Notes: a model not told the origin generated them from the letters alone. Shown: positions 49,151-62,826, counted from the first letter of the stretch. The stretch is 64,000 nucleotides of DNA from Leuctra nigra (GCA_934045905.1 OW203764.1:28556400-28620399), one strand, 5' to 3'. Numbers and translations: made by a program.

Positions 49151-51212
49151 TATGAAGCACAATGATATGAAGAAATAGAGAGATCAAGCAAAGAACCACC
49201 TGTTGATATCAATTTAATAATAAGAACTGCAACAAAACATCAACAATGTTGTGTTTTTCCTAATAAAACCCCCAAGAATACAACTACAACAGTGTGCTTA
49301 TCCCAATTATTAAACTTAGTATCCAAGACAACCACATTGTGGACCACATTGCTCTTTCAAATCATTTAGTTCGCTTCAGTTTTCTTTCCTCTCCAGATTA
49401 TAAAATTTACTTTTGTCGATATTTTCTTTTGAATGGACACCAAAATGTTAAGACATCTAAAGAAACATTACACCAACAGTTGTTTAATGTGAATTTGATT
49501 CCAATATTAAATAACTGTTTCTGAAATGTTACAAGATGAAAACACATTGAGTTGTTCCATGCAAAATGAATATCTATACTGCATGATTTATATTGGTGAA
49601 ACTTTGAGTGTGATTTGAACGCAAGAATAATCCTGGAACGTGACTGAAGATGAGAGGAGCTGCGAGATCTTTCACTGACATATTCGATACGTTCGCATCA
49701 GGAACAAGCGTAGAAGATGTCAGGCAGTTGCTTAAACATGATCCAGACCAACGAGCAGCAAACAGGAGCAATACAAGTACCTCATCATTATTTACTACTC
49801 GCCTTCTGACCTTACCTAATATGGCACATTTTGATAGCACAGTGCTACTTAGAACCGTGCTACTTGTAGCACCGACCTTGAACTCAGCACCATCGTAGCA
49901 CCAACATTTGGCGATATTATTAGGTAAAGCTAATGTTCACTAGATCAGTCCAATTGAATTTTATTAGCTGATCCTCTACCTTTGCTTCATGCCTTATTAA
50001 AAAGTCATCAGTTTTCTAAACTATTAAAAAGCTATTAGTTTCCCCCCTCTCAACTTATTTTAAGGTGCTTAGCCGTTGGAGCAAATTGAGAGAGATAAAG
50101 TATTTCATAAGAGGGTGTAACTTTGATGGGATGTTCACATGATCAGTTTGATTGTATATTAGTAGAAAGAACAATCGGATATGATTGGAGATGGAGACCA
50201 AACACGTGAACCAATTGATCTCAAATGTTACAAGCGTATTGTTCAAGGATAAACTTAGGGTTGGTACAATTGGCACATTTTTAAAATTAATTATAATGCG
50301 GCACCCAGCGAGAAAAAAATAGCTTTTTTTTAACCGAAAATCTATAAAATATTAGTAATTCTCTACCTGGCAAAGCAAAAAATTAAATATGTACCTACCA
50401 CGTCAAACCCTAAGTTTGTCTTATCCATGATTAAAAATTCAAATAATTTATTCCGGACATTTCGTCTTTAAAAAAGTGTTGCAGTGCAACAACCAGTCAG
50501 TGTCTTGTATGGCCAGTAGGAAGGAGGCGATCATGGCCTACTAGTTGGGAACCTTCCCAGAGAAGACTACGAACAATTCTCCGTCGTGAATGATGGGGAT
50601 TGAACCCAGCACCTTCGCAGTGCATGTGCCGAGTATTAACATTGCCAGCTCAACAATGCCTTGACGCAAGTTTAAGAACCACAGGATTCTATTTAATTGT
50701 TCTAGAGACTATTTAGTCAACAATGTACCTGAACCAGTCTCCGTGGTTTATTAAGATGAGAATAACAGCGAATGCAGCTGTCAATCTAAACACAGTATAT
50801 TCCCTGATACGTAGCAGTGAAATCTTTAAACGAAACAACTTAGGTATTTGATTATTCCCATATTGAGTAACTTAAAAAGCACCTGGAACTGTCCTTCCCA
50901 TGAAATCGAACAACAAATCTACATCCAAGCAATATTGAATGGACTTTATGTGTAATGGAATGAAAACTAGGAAAACGCTCTGTGTAACGCGTTGATGAGC
51001 GAGCACGGACACGCGTAACATCGCCAATCAAACACGATCCATTGGGCATTGAATCAAAGATAAATAGCTGCATCATTACTGATTTTCATTGCAACTTTAC
51101 AAACACTCTGGAACAATTGAGATGCGAGTCGGAATGATTTGTATTTGATGCTCGCTAAGCTTGCGAATTATTATAGGTGGATGATAAGAAGAAATACTAT
51201 GTTTATTAACAC
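49151..51212 (+). repeat. R module copy 8 (R8)
   Basis: Counterpart of R2. Between about 50195 and 50310 it differs more from R2 than neighbouring sequence does, and resembles other R copies there, suggesting local gene conversion. Confidence 0.85.
50967..51167 (-). mobile_element. Short Helitron, R8 copy
   Basis: Same as 13863-14063. Confidence 0.72.
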
Positions 51213-51238
51213 ACACTGCAATTCAATAATGGTTGACA

Positions 51239-51521
51239 CGGAACAGGTTGGCTGAGTGGTAACGCTCTGAACTTGTATTCTGGAGGCCCGTGTTCGATTT
51301 CCGCGGCCTTCCTTCCTGATTGGGGGTTTTTCGTGGTATTCCCTCAGTCGACAGGCAAATGCTGGGAAGGTACCCTACTAATAGGCCACGACCGCCTCCT
51401 TTCCACCTACCATCTTTACCTATTCTTCACCATCATTTCCCAATCATCATCATAATCATTCATCCGTCGCCATTAGCCTCGCTGCAGAAAAGTGCGACGT
51501 TCAGCCCCAGACAAAAAAGAG
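51239..51521 (+). mobile_element. tRNA-derived SINE (R9)
   Basis: As 14135-14417, with two B-box-region substitutions that may weaken its promoter (inference). Confidence 0.86.
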
Positions 51522-52409
51522 TGGTTGACATAAGGACACTAGAGCAGAAATTGAAATAATATATCTTATGAACCACAAATACGTCACAGATTTTTGTTAA
51601 ATATGCACTTTCAACAAGTCAAAGTTACGAGAAAGAACATTGATATGAAGGCATTAACTAACTACCTGTTGATATCAATTTAATAATGTGAACTGCAACA
51701 ATACATCAACAATGTTGTGTTTTTCCTAATAAAAACCACAAGAATACATCAACAACAGTGTGCTTATCCCAATTATTACATGTCTCAGTAACCAGACAAC
51801 CACATTGCAATCTCAAATCATTTAGTTCGCTTCAGTTTTCTTTCCTCTCCAGATTATAAAATTTATTTCGGTCGATATTTTCTTTTGAATGGACACCAAA
51901 ATGTTAAGACATCTAAAGAAACATTACGCCAACAGTTGTTTAGTGTGAATTTGATTCCAATATTAAATAACTGGTTCTGAAATGTTACAAGATGAAAACA
52001 CATTGCGTTGTTCCGTGCAAAATGAATAGCTACTGAATATTGGTGATACTTTGAGTGTGATTTGAACGCAAGAATAATCCTGGAACGAGACTGAAGATGA
52101 GAGGAGCTGCGAGATCTTTCACTGATCTAGACCAACGAGCAGCAAACAGGAGCAATACAAGTACCTCATCATTTACTACTCGCCTACTGCCCTTACCTAA
52201 TATGGAACATTTTGATAGCACGGTGCTACTTAGAACCGTGCTACTCCACTTGTAGCACCGACCTTGAACTCAGCACCATCGTAGCACCAATATTTTGCGA
52301 TATTATTAGGTAAAGCTAATGTTAACTTGATCAGTCCAATTGAATTTTATTAGCTGTTTCTCTACTTTTGCTTCATGCCTTGTTAAATAGTCCTCAGTTG
52401 TTAGTTACC

Positions 52410-53036
52410 CCACCGCGTAGAGAACATCTATCTTCACACTATTAAATTTAAGGTGAGATCAGATGGGCTTGAGACGTGAAACAGGCTCCAATGCTAAATA
52501 TGGCCAGGTCTATAGAGTGGATTGGCTGCGGCTACCAGCCGTTCGCAGCGCTCTCTAAGCACCATGGTTGGTGTTAGAAAATCGAACTAATCTGAATTTT
52601 AGCGGGTTAATTCAAAATCAAATGTATAAATTAGAACTTAAACAACTTGGATAACGATCAGATGAAATTAAAAGGGTTGATATCAGTGTAAAAATGTGTT
52701 TAGTTTATTAATTGTAATAATTAACATGTAATACAAGCATTTTCACTTACTTATTATTCACCAAACAGCAAATAACCTAAAAGATGGCATTTGACAGCTC
52801 GCGCCATTGACTATCACTCAAGAAATAAAATGATTGCCTAGATTAGTTCCGGGATCGCCACCAGCGAACTTAGCGCTGCGATCGGCTAGGGTGCAGACTG
52901 ACCAAGGGTCGATTTTATAGCATTTCTTTCTGCGTATTCCACCCGTAGTCCGTATTCACGGGAGCCAATGGTAGATCATTGAAGTGTTTACACCGTAAGG
53001 TTAATAGTGTGAAGATAGCTGTTCTCTACGCGGTGG
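52410..53036. mobile_element. MITE-type element, distal copy
   Basis: Copy of 15306-15932 with identical ends and flanks. Confidence 0.88.
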
Positions 53037-53080
53037 TTACCCCCCTCAAACTCTTGTGTCAGTACTACATATAACTTCTG

Positions 53081-55556
53081 AACTCTCAACTTGTATTCTG
53101 GAGGACCGGGTTCGATTCTTGCGACCGCCCTTCTTGACTGGGGGCCCTTCTTGACTGGGGTTTTTTCGTGGTATTCCCTCAGTCGACAGGCAAATTCTGG
53201 GAAGGTACCCTACTAATAGGCCACGAACGCCACCTTCCCACCTTCCATCCTTACCTACTCTTCACCATCATTTCCCAATCATCATCATAATCATTCATTC
53301 GTCGCCATTAACCTCGCTGCAGAACAGTGCAACGTTAAGCCCCAGACAAAAAAAAATAATGTGTGACATAAGGACACTAGAGCAGAAATTGAAATAATAT
53401 ATCTTAAAAACCACAAATACGTCACAGATTTTTGTTAAATAATGCACTCTTGACAAGTCAAAGTTACGAGAAAGAACATTGATATGAAGAAATTATGAGA
53501 CCAAGCAACTAGAATTACCTGTTGATATTAACTTAATAATAATAACCACAACAATACATCAACAATGTTGTGTTTTTCCTAATAAAACCCCCAAGAATAC
53601 ACCAACAACAGTGTGCTTATCCCAATTATTACATGTCTTAGTAACCAGACAACCACATTGCAATCTCAAATCATTTAGTTCGCTTCAGTTTTTTTCCTCT
53701 CCAGATTATAAAATTGATTTCAGTCGATATTTTCTTTTGAATAGACACCAAAATGTTAAGACATCTAAAGGAACATTACGCCAACAGTTGTTTAGTGTGA
53801 ATTTGATTCCAATATTAAATAACTGTTTCTGAAATGTTACAAGATGAAAACACATTGCGTTGTTCCATGCAAAAGAATAGCTACTGAATATTGGTGAAAC
53901 TTTGAGTGTGATTTGAACGCAAGAATAATCCTGTAACGAGACTGAAGATGAGAGGAGCTGCGAGATCTTTCACTAACATTCTTCGATACGTTCCCATCAG
54001 AAACAAGCGTAGAAGATGTCAGGCAGTTGCTTACACATGATCCAGACCAACGAGCAGCAAACAGGAGCAATACAAGTACCTCATCATTTACTACTCTTCT
54101 ACTGCCCTTACCTAATATGGCACATTTTGATAGCACCGTGCTATTTAGAACCGTGCTACTTGTAGCACCAACCTTGAATTCAGCACCATCATAGCACCAA
54201 CATTTGGCGATATTGTCAGGCGATGTCAGTTCAATTGAATTTTATAAACTGTTTCTCTTCTTTTGCTTCATGCCTTGTTAAATAGTCATCACTCATCAGT
54301 TTTTAGTTTCCCCCCTCAAACTCTTGTGTCAGTACCTATAACTTATTTTAATGTGTTCGGCCGTTGGAGCAAATTGAGAGAGATAAAATATTTCATATGA
54401 GGGTGTAACTTTGATGGGATGTTCACATGATCCGTCGCCATTAGCCTCGCTGCAGAACAGTGCGACGTTAAGCCCAAGACAAAAAAAAAACATGATCAGT
54501 CTGATTGTATATTAGTAGAAAGAACAATCGGATGATTGGAGATGGAGACCTGACACTTGAACCAATTGATCTCAAATTGTTACATGTGTATTGTTCAAGG
54601 ATAAACTTAGGGTTGGTACAATTGGCACATTTTACAAATTAATTATTATACGACACCCATAGTGAGAAAAAAATTGCTTATTTTTACCAAAAATCTATTA
54701 AATATTACTAATTCCCTAACTTGCAAAGCAAAAATATTAATATGTACCTACCACGCAAAACCCTAAGTTTGTCTTATCCATGATTAAAAATTCAAGTAAT
54801 TTCGTCCGGACATTTCGTCTCCAAAAAAGTGTCTGCAACCAGTCAGTGTCTAGTATGGCCAGTAGGAAGGATGCGATCATGGCTTCTAGTAGGGAACCTT
54901 CCCATCCTTTGCCTCTCGACTGAGAGAAAACTACGCACAATCCTCCGTCGTGAATGATGGGAATTGAACCCGGCACCTTCGCAGTGCATGTGCCGAGTAT
55001 TAACATTGCCAGCTCAACAATGCCTTGACGCAAGTTTAAGAACCCTAGGATTATTATAATCAATTGTTCTAGAGACTATTTAGCCAACAATTCCTCTGAA
55101 CCAGTCTCCGTGGTTTATTAAGATGAGAATAACAGCGAATGCAACTGTCAATCTAAACAAAGTATGTACCCTGATACGTGGCAGTGAAATCTTCAAACGA
55201 AACAACTTAGGTATTTGATTATTCCCATATTGAGTAACTTATAAAGCACCTGGAACTGTCCTTCCCATGAAATCGAACAACAAATATACATTCAAGTAAT
55301 TTTGAATGGACTGTATGTGTAATGGAAGTAAAACTATGAAAACGTTCCGTATAACGCGTTGATGAGCGAGCACGGCCACGCGCAACATTGCCAATCGAGC
55401 ACGATCATTGAATCAAATATAAATAATCACATAATTACTGATTTTCATTGCAACTTTCCATAAACTCTCTGGAACAATTGTCCAATGTAGATCTCCTCCC
55501 CCTAAGACGTCATCAACACAGTTATGATGTTTCATAATCAAAAATGGCCGAAAAAG
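53081..55556 (+). repeat. R module copy 10 (R10)
   Basis: Counterpart of R4: headless SINE at its start, SINE stub at 54433-54489, truncated Helitron at its end. Confidence 0.83.
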
Positions 55557-55649
55557 TGACAGTTTTACAGTCTTACATTGCCATTAATAATCGTAATGCA
55601 TTAAACTATTTGAATATTAATAAATACCAACTGCAATGTGAAAAGATTT

Positions 55650-55721
55650 TCCTAGAGTGGGACTTGAACCCACGACCTTCCGATATCCAGATAGATGCTC
55701 TACCAGCTGAGCTATCGAGGC
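55650..55721 (-). tRNA. tRNA-like sequence, distal copy
   Basis: Identical to 18546-18617, with the same defects. Probably a pseudogene or SINE head. Confidence 0.42.
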
Positions 55722-55961
55722 AGTTCACAGTGCAGCGGCTGTGTTCCAATATAAGCTGCGTTAGCAACTTACCGATTTTGAAGATAGGGTCAGCAGACCG
55801 TGAATTTCATCCTCGTTTGACAACTGACTAACTTCATTCGACTTGGTTCAGTAAAAAATCAGTAAAAATCATATTTCATATATATTTGAATATTGTTTAG
55901 TCTTAATTAATTTCTTAAAAGAGAGGAATAATTGAGAAAGAATTATTTACACCCAAGTAAG

Positions 55962-56145
55962 AAAAACGGTTTTCGAAAGAAACGGATTGGCTGAAAATGG
56001 TTTGATGGCATCATCCAATGAAGTTCATGCTAACTCGTCATCGAACTCTAGTGGTGATCTCTGATTTCATTTCTAATAAAAAGGATCCTTGCAGCCTGGC
56101 CTGAACCTGACCAGCAGCCAATCCGTTTCGCTCAAATACCGTTTT
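55962..56145. mobile_element. Short TIR element, distal copy
   Basis: Copy of 18858-19041. Confidence 0.63.
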
Positions 56146-56166
56146 ATGATTTGTTGAGTGTACCTA

Positions 56167-57051
56167 TAGTCGACCCAGCGCAGCGAGTGTGTATAGCCTT
56201 TCTTTTCATGAGACGAACAGTATTGTTCGACATTGTTCAACAGTTAAGCTCTGACAAGATACAACTCTTTTAATGACCTGCTTCCACCTACACTGTTGCC
56301 ATTTTATACAACTTTCAGTGAATTTTAAATACCAACTGCATTGAAAGATGGCACCACAACGAAACAACCCTTTCCAGCACACCTGCACTGCCCTACCAGC
56401 CATAAAGCACCCACGTGACATGTTTGAAAATATGGAATTATTGGAATCGTTGGAATCAACAGATCATTTCCTATCTATTGTGCTCGTTAAGAAAGCCGTA
56501 AGTCAACTTTCAATGGGTCAAAACATGGGTTGAAGCTGTGGGCGTTATTGAAAAATGCCGTCTGTACACAGGTAAAAGCAACCAAGTAACTAATACCATG
56601 CTAATACTATCCAAGAAAGCAATGTGCGTACATGGGGCTTTTTAAACGAGTAGAACACGGGAAAAATCGGATCGATGCCAAGTGTCCACTTGTGACCAAG
56701 TATTTACATTGAAACGGGCGATAACAATACTCCAGTAAAAGGCCCTAAGTGCTAAAAAAGGGTTAAAGGATGAAAATGCCTTAATTTTTTGGTGATATTC
56801 AGATAAAGCACAAAATTTTAAAGAAATTGAAAGTTAATTTTAAGGCATGGCAGAGATTGAAGCATGTTCTGTAAATTTTCTCGAAACGAGGTTCGCGTCA
56901 CTTGGGTGCCTTATGGTTGGTAGGGCAGTGCAGTGGTTGAGAGATATTTACAGCCGGACACGCGTCAAAACACTCAGAATTACAAGCTAAGCCCATTGTT
57001 GAATATTTCACATCATTTGCTTAAGTGGCTACACACTCGCTGGGTCGACTA
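56167..57051. mobile_element. TA-flanked TIR transposon, distal copy
   Basis: Copy of 19063-19947. D2' shows the empty TA at 62883-62884. Confidence 0.82.
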
Positions 57052-58611
57052 TACCACCTTGATGAACCTGGTGAAACTTTACAACTGTTAGTGTTTTCCA
57101 AGGTTAGAGCAGCAACTGTCACACATCATGTTAATTCTCACTCAATAGAAAGGCTCGCTTATCAACTCGTTACACAGAGCGGTTTTCCGGCTCCTATTTA
57201 CAAATGTCGTCTTTCCTACCGTTAATTCTTATCTTATGGAAAGTGTCAATAAGTTTGCTCAAAGAATTTGTGCAAAGAGCAAATTGTGCACTTGACAAAA
57301 TTAGTCTACATTTGGTCACGTGAACCTAGAGATGTGAGTCAGAATGAATTGTTAGATGCTCACTAAGCTTTCTAAATTTTAATAGGGGGATGATCATTAT
57401 AAAAGAAATTTACATTTAATGTATTTTAATGTTCTTCGACATGTTAATTGACACACACTGCAATTCAATAATGGTTGCCATAAGGACACAGTAGATCAGA
57501 ATGTGAAGAAATAGGTATATCATATGAACCACAAATACGTCACAGATTTGTAAATTGGACAGATTTTTGTTAAATATTCACTCTTGTCAAGTCAAAGTAA
57601 CGAGAAAGAACATTGATATGAAGAAATTAGGAGATCAAACACCAAGAACTAACTGTTGATATCAATTTAATAATAAAAACTGCAACAATACGTCAATAAT
57701 GTTGTGTTTTTCCTAATAAAAACCCAAAAAACATCGACAACAGTGTGCTTATCCCAATTATTACATGTCTTAGTAACCAGACAACCACATTGCTATTTCA
57801 AATCATTTAGTTCGCTTCAGTTTTCTTTCCTCTCCAGATTATAAAATCGATATTTTATTTTGAATGGCCACCAAAATGTTGAGACATCTAAAGAAACATT
57901 ACACAAACAGTTGTTTAGTGTGAATTTGATTCCAATATTAAATAACTGTTTCTGAAATGTTACAAGATGAAAACACATTGAGTTGTTCCATGCAAAATTA
58001 ACAGTTACTGAACTGTAAGTGTGATTTGAACGCAAGAATAATCCTGGAACAAGACTGAAGATGAGAGGAGCTGCGAGATCTTTCACTGATCCAGACCAAC
58101 GAGCAGCAAACAGGAGCAATACAAGTACCTCATCATTTACTACTCGCCTACTGGCCTTACCTAATATGGCTCATTCTGATAGCACGGTGCTACTTAGAAC
58201 CGTGCTACTTGTAGCACCGACCTTGAACTCAGCACCATCGTAGCACCAACATTTGGCGATATTATTAGGTGAAGCTAATGTTCACCAGATCAGTCCAATT
58301 GAATTTTATTAGCTGTTTCTCTACTTTTGCTTCATGCCTTGTTAAATAGTTTTCAGTTTTCTAAACTATTCAAAACTCTCTTGTCAAGATCAAACACTTG
58401 ATCCAATTGATCTCAAATGTTACAAGCGTATTGTTCAAGGGTAAACTTAGGGTTGTTACAATTAACAGTTGGCACATTTTAAATTAAATACGGCACCCAG
58501 CGAGATAATAAATGGCTTATTTTTACCAAAAATCAATAAATTATTACTAACTCCGTACCTTGCAAAGCAAAAAATTAAATAACCTACCACGCATACAAAC
58601 TCTAATGGCCG

Positions 58612-58747
58612 GTCTTTCAATACTCTGCTAAAGTCTCAATTAGCTGTTAACAGTTAGTAAGTACAAAACTCTGTCTTTCTATTGGTTGTTGCTATGACAA
58701 TTCAGTCCTAATCAACAGCTTAAAAGTTAGCAGTGTATTGAAAGACT
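58612..58747. mobile_element. MITE, TTTCAAT family, distal copy
   Basis: Copy of 21509-21644. Confidence 0.8.
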
Positions 58748-59296
58748 TCCATGATTAAAAATTCAGATAATTTCGTCCGGACATTTGGTCTCCAAAAAAG
58801 AGTATCTGCAACCAGTCAGTCAGTGTCTAGTATGGCCAGTGGCAAGGAGGCGATCATGGCCTACTAGTAGGGAACGTCCCACTCTCGACTGAGAGAAAAC
58901 TACGCACAATCCTCCGTCGTGAATGATGGGGATTGAACCCGGCACCTTCGCAGTGCATGTGCCGAGTATTAACATTGCCAGCTCAACAATGCCTTGACGC
59001 AAGTTTAAGAACCACAGGATTCCAATCAATTGTTCTAGAGACTATTTAGTCAACAATGTACCTGAACCAGTCTCGATGGTTTATTAAGATCAGAATAACA
59101 GCGAATGCAGCTGTCAATCTAAACGCAGTATGTTCCCTGATTGGGAGTGAAATCTTTAAACGAAACAACTTAGGTATTTGATTATTCCCATATTTAGTAA
59201 CTTATAAAGCCCCTGGTACTGTCCTTCCCATGAAATCGAACAACAAATATACATCCAAGCAATATTGAATGGACTTTATGTGTAATGGAAGTAAAA

Positions 59297-59655
59297 CTAG
59301 GAAAACGCGTTGATGAGCGAGCACGGACACGCGCAACATCGCCAATCGAGCACGATCATTGAATCAAAGATAAATAACTACATCATTACCTACTGATTTT
59401 CATTGCAACTTTACATAAACACTCTGGAATAATTGGCCAATGTAGATCTTTTCCCCCTAAGACGTCATCATTCATCAACAGTGTTCAGATGTTTCATAAT
59501 CAAAAATGACCGATAAAGTGTACACATGACATGAATACAATATTGAAGAATCAGCTAAACGCTCAATTACTCGACAAATACACCTGGTCAATTGAACCTA
59601 GAGAATAGAGATGCGAGTCAGAATGATTGTATTTGAGGCTCGCTAAGCTTGCGAA
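59297..59655 (-). mobile_element. Short Helitron family, longest copy (359 bp)
   Basis: CTAG end at 59297, decayed 5' end at 59655, host A before and T after. About 160 bp of the interior (59435-59600) is missing from the 201-bp members. The hairpin has lost about 9 bp (CGCTCTGTGTAA region), so its own terminus is damaged. Confidence 0.72.
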
Positions 59656-59734
59656 TTTATAATAGGTGGATAATAAAAAGAAATGCTATGTTTATTAACA
59701 GTTATCACACACTGCAATTCAATAATGGTTGACA

Positions 59735-60018
59735 CGGAACAGGTTGGCTGAGAGTTACGCTGTGAACTTGTATTCTGGAGGCCCGGGTTCGATTCCCGCG
59801 ACTGTCCTTCCTGACTGGGGTTTTTTCGTGGTATTCCCTCAGTCAACAGGCAATGCTGGGAAGGTACCCTACTAATAGGCCACGAACGCCTCCTTCCCAC
59901 CTTCCATCCTTACCTACTCTTCACCATCATCTCCCAATCATCACCATAATCATTCATCCGTAGCCATTAGCCTCGCTGCAGAACAGTGCGACGTTAAGCC
60001 CCAGACAAAATAATATAA
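59735..60018 (+). mobile_element. tRNA-derived SINE (R12)
   Basis: TGGTTGACA at 59726-59734 and 60019-60027. The tail ends in ACAAAATAATATAA. The head differs slightly (GAGAGTTACGCTGTG). Confidence 0.86.
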
Positions 60019-60915
60019 TGGTTGACATAAGGACACTAGAGCAGAAATTTAAAAAAATATATCTTAAGAACCACAAATACGTTACAGATTTTTTGTAAAA
60101 TATGTATGTACTCTTGACAAGGTCAAAGTTACGAGAAAGCACATTGATATGAAGAAATTATGAGAACAAGCAACTAGAACTACCTGTTGATATCAATTTA
60201 ATAATGTGAACTGCAACGATACAACAACAATGTTGTGTTTTTCCTAATAAAACCCCCAAGAATACACCAACAACAGTGTGCTTATCCCAATTATTACATG
60301 TCTTAGTAACCAGACAACCACAATGCAATCTCAAATCATTTAGTTCGCTTCAGTTTCTTTCCTCTCAAGATTATAAAATTGACTTCAGTCGATATTTTCT
60401 TTTGAATGGACACCAAAATGTTAAGACATCTAAAGGAACATTACGCCAACATTTGTTTAGTGTAAATTTGATTACAATATTAAATAACTGTTTCTGAAAT
60501 GTTACAAGATGAAAACACATTGAGTTGTTCCGTGCAAATTGAAAAGTTACTGAATGACTTAATATATTGGTGAAACTTTGAGTGTGATTTGAACGCAAGA
60601 ATAATCCTGGAACGAGACTGAAGATGAGAGGAGCTTCGAGATCTTCCATTCAACTGACATTCGATACGTTCGCATCAGGAACAAGCGTAGAATATGTCAG
60701 GCAGTTGCTTAAACATGATCCAGACCAACGAGCAACAAACAGGAGCAATACAAGTACCTCATCATTTACTACTCGCCTTCTGACCTTACCTATAATATGG
60801 CACATTTTGATATCACGGTGCTACTTAGAACCGTGCTACTTGTAGCACCGACCTTGAACTCAGCACCAGGAGGCCAAGTCATAAGATGACTCATAAGAGG
60901 GCGTAACTTTGATGG

Positions 60916-61147
60916 GATGATTGATGATTGATTGATTATTAGAGTTTAACGGCGCGTCAACGACGAGGTTATATTGCGCACATTAATTTTAACTTTCAAC
61001 TTTGTTGAACTAAGTGGAGGACATCGGGAGGGGTCGACCTAACGGGCCCGATCTGGGGGAGTCTGAAACTGGTGGGAAAGCCAGGTCAGAATGGGGACAG
61101 ACCGGGGGGTGCAGAGCTTCGGGCCGGTGGGACTCGATTTCAGGGGG
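60916..61147. other. GC-rich insert of unknown origin, ~230 bp
   Basis: Interrupts the R sequence GATGGGATG|TTCACATGATC. Begins with TGATTGATTGATT and a TTTAACGGCGCGTCAACG phrase, then becomes G-rich. It could be part of another SINE or a captured fragment. No match elsewhere in the window. Confidence 0.4.
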
Positions 61148-61301
61148 ATCACATGATCAGTCTGATTGTATATTAGTAGAAAGAACAATCGGATATGATT
61201 GGAGATGGAGACCAAAACACGTGAACCAATTGATCTCAAACGTTACAAGCGTATTGTTCAAGGATAAACTTAGGGTTGGTATTGCACATTTTATAAATTA
61301 A

Positions 61302-62320
61302 TTAAGCGAGCGGAGCGAGCGTCACCACTTGACTCTTGCGGCACTTTCTCTGTGTGTGTGTTTTTTTTTTTTTTGCTGGTTCAACCCAGGCCGCACCGGT
61401 CAACGTATCGATCTGAAATTTTGCACACACCTTCATCTCATACTAACTTAGACCTGTATAGTTTTTGAGAAAGATCCGTTCACAAATAAAAAAAATCGCG
61501 TTTTCCCATATAAATAGCATTGTAGGTTCGAGGAGTCCGTTGCGGCCTCCCGATGCGCTCCATTCAAAACAACTCGGAAGCAAGCAGCTGTCTATCTATT
61601 ATTGTTTGAATACGTAACAATTATTTCATTGCGGTTAGATAATAGTTAAAGCAATACGTGCGAGGTTATACTTAGGGTTTATTTTATTATTTTTGAAGAT
61701 GTAGTTAATAGGTATAGGTTAATAGGTATTTATTGTTTATGAGAGTTTTAACATGCAGTCTTACTTCCAATCTTTTCAAAGGCTGAGCAAATTATTTGTT
61801 GACCGATGAAATGTCTGCTTGATTGTAGAAATAGATTGGTTGGTTGATAATTGAAATTATGTTTATGAAATATTTATTTCATTTGTATCAGATACAATGT
61901 GTTAGGTTTGTGTTAGGTAAGCAATGTGCTAGAAGAAATAAGCTCTTTTATACGGAACGGCAAGAAACTGTTTGGATAATGTTTCTTAAATTATGTTTGC
62001 TCATATTAGCACTTAGATAATGGCCTATTTTGTGGTTTGAATCTCTTTATTTTTTATTTATAATAATTCCATTACCTACGTACCTAAATACTGAAATAAA
62101 TACACATGAGTGTGTATCATGTTGCAATGACTTGCAATAACTGATGCAATAACTTGCAATGAGAAGCAAATTCAGCTATTTTTTATATAATTTAGTGGAT
62201 CGTGCTTCTTGATTTCAGTTGTTTTAGGTATATTATTGCCGGCTTTTAAGGAATTATGGTTCGAGGTTTTGCACGTATCCGTGCTCGCTTATCAACGCGT
62301 TACACAGAGCGTTTTCCTAG
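61302..62320 (+). mobile_element. Non-autonomous Helitron, 1019 bp
   Basis: 5' TTAAGCGAGCGGAGCGAGCG, 3' AACGCGTT hairpin plus CTAG, between host A (61301) and T (62321). R1 shows the empty site at 2042/2043. It shares only about 200 bp of its 5' end with 3441-4436; the interior is unrelated, typical of Helitron chimerism. No long frame. Confidence 0.88.
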
Positions 62321-62390
62321 TTATTATACGGCACCCAGCGAGAAAAGAAATAGCCTTTTCTTTTACCAAAAGTCTATTAAATATGACTAA

Positions 62391-62552
62391 AGCCCCATTT
62401 ACACGGTGCAATTTCTTGAACAACTTTTGTGTCACAAAAGTTCTGCTGCACATGTGCAGATTCCCTTTATCATCTCAAAAGTGATACTGCGCACGAGCAG
62501 AACCTCTCTGTCACAGAAGTTGTTCAAGAAATTGCACCGTGTAAATGGGCTT
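62391..62552. mobile_element. PIF/Harbinger-like MITE, 162 bp
   Basis: Inverted ends of about 55 bp starting AGCCCCATTTACACGGTGCA. TAA duplication at 62388-62390 and 62553-62555. R1 has a single TAA at 2110-2112. The three-base TWA target fits PIF/Harbinger. Confidence 0.85.
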
Positions 62553-62826
62553 TAATCCCCTACCTATAGCAAAGCAAAAAATTAAATAGGTACCTACGAC
62601 GTAAAACCCAAAGTTTGTCTTATCCATGATTAAAAATTCAAATAATTTCGTCCGGACATTTCGTCTCCAAAAGAGTGTTGCAACAACCAGTCAGTGTCTT
62701 GTATGGCCAGTAGGAAGGATGCGATCATGGCCTACTAGTAGGGAACCTTCCCATCCTTTGCCTCTCGACTGAGAGAAAACTACGCCCAATCCTCCGTCGT
62801 GAATGATGGGAATTGAACCCGGCACC

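Larger units (their letters stand above)
51213..53080 (+). repeat. R module copy 9 (R9)
   Basis: Counterpart of R3. Its SINE head has B-box changes (CCCGTGTTCGATTTCC) absent from the proximal copy. Confidence 0.83.
57450..59700 (+). repeat. R module copy 11 (R11)
   Basis: Counterpart of R5 to about 58828, then continues as a normal R tail instead of the chimeric junction. It ends in the 359-bp Helitron. Confidence 0.83.
59701..62826 (+). repeat. R module copy 12 (R12), interrupted
   Basis: Carries a SINE, a GC-rich insert (60916-61147), a 1-kb Helitron and a Harbinger-like MITE. It ends at the same SINE-to-linker junction as R5. It has no counterpart in the proximal duplication. Confidence 0.82.
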
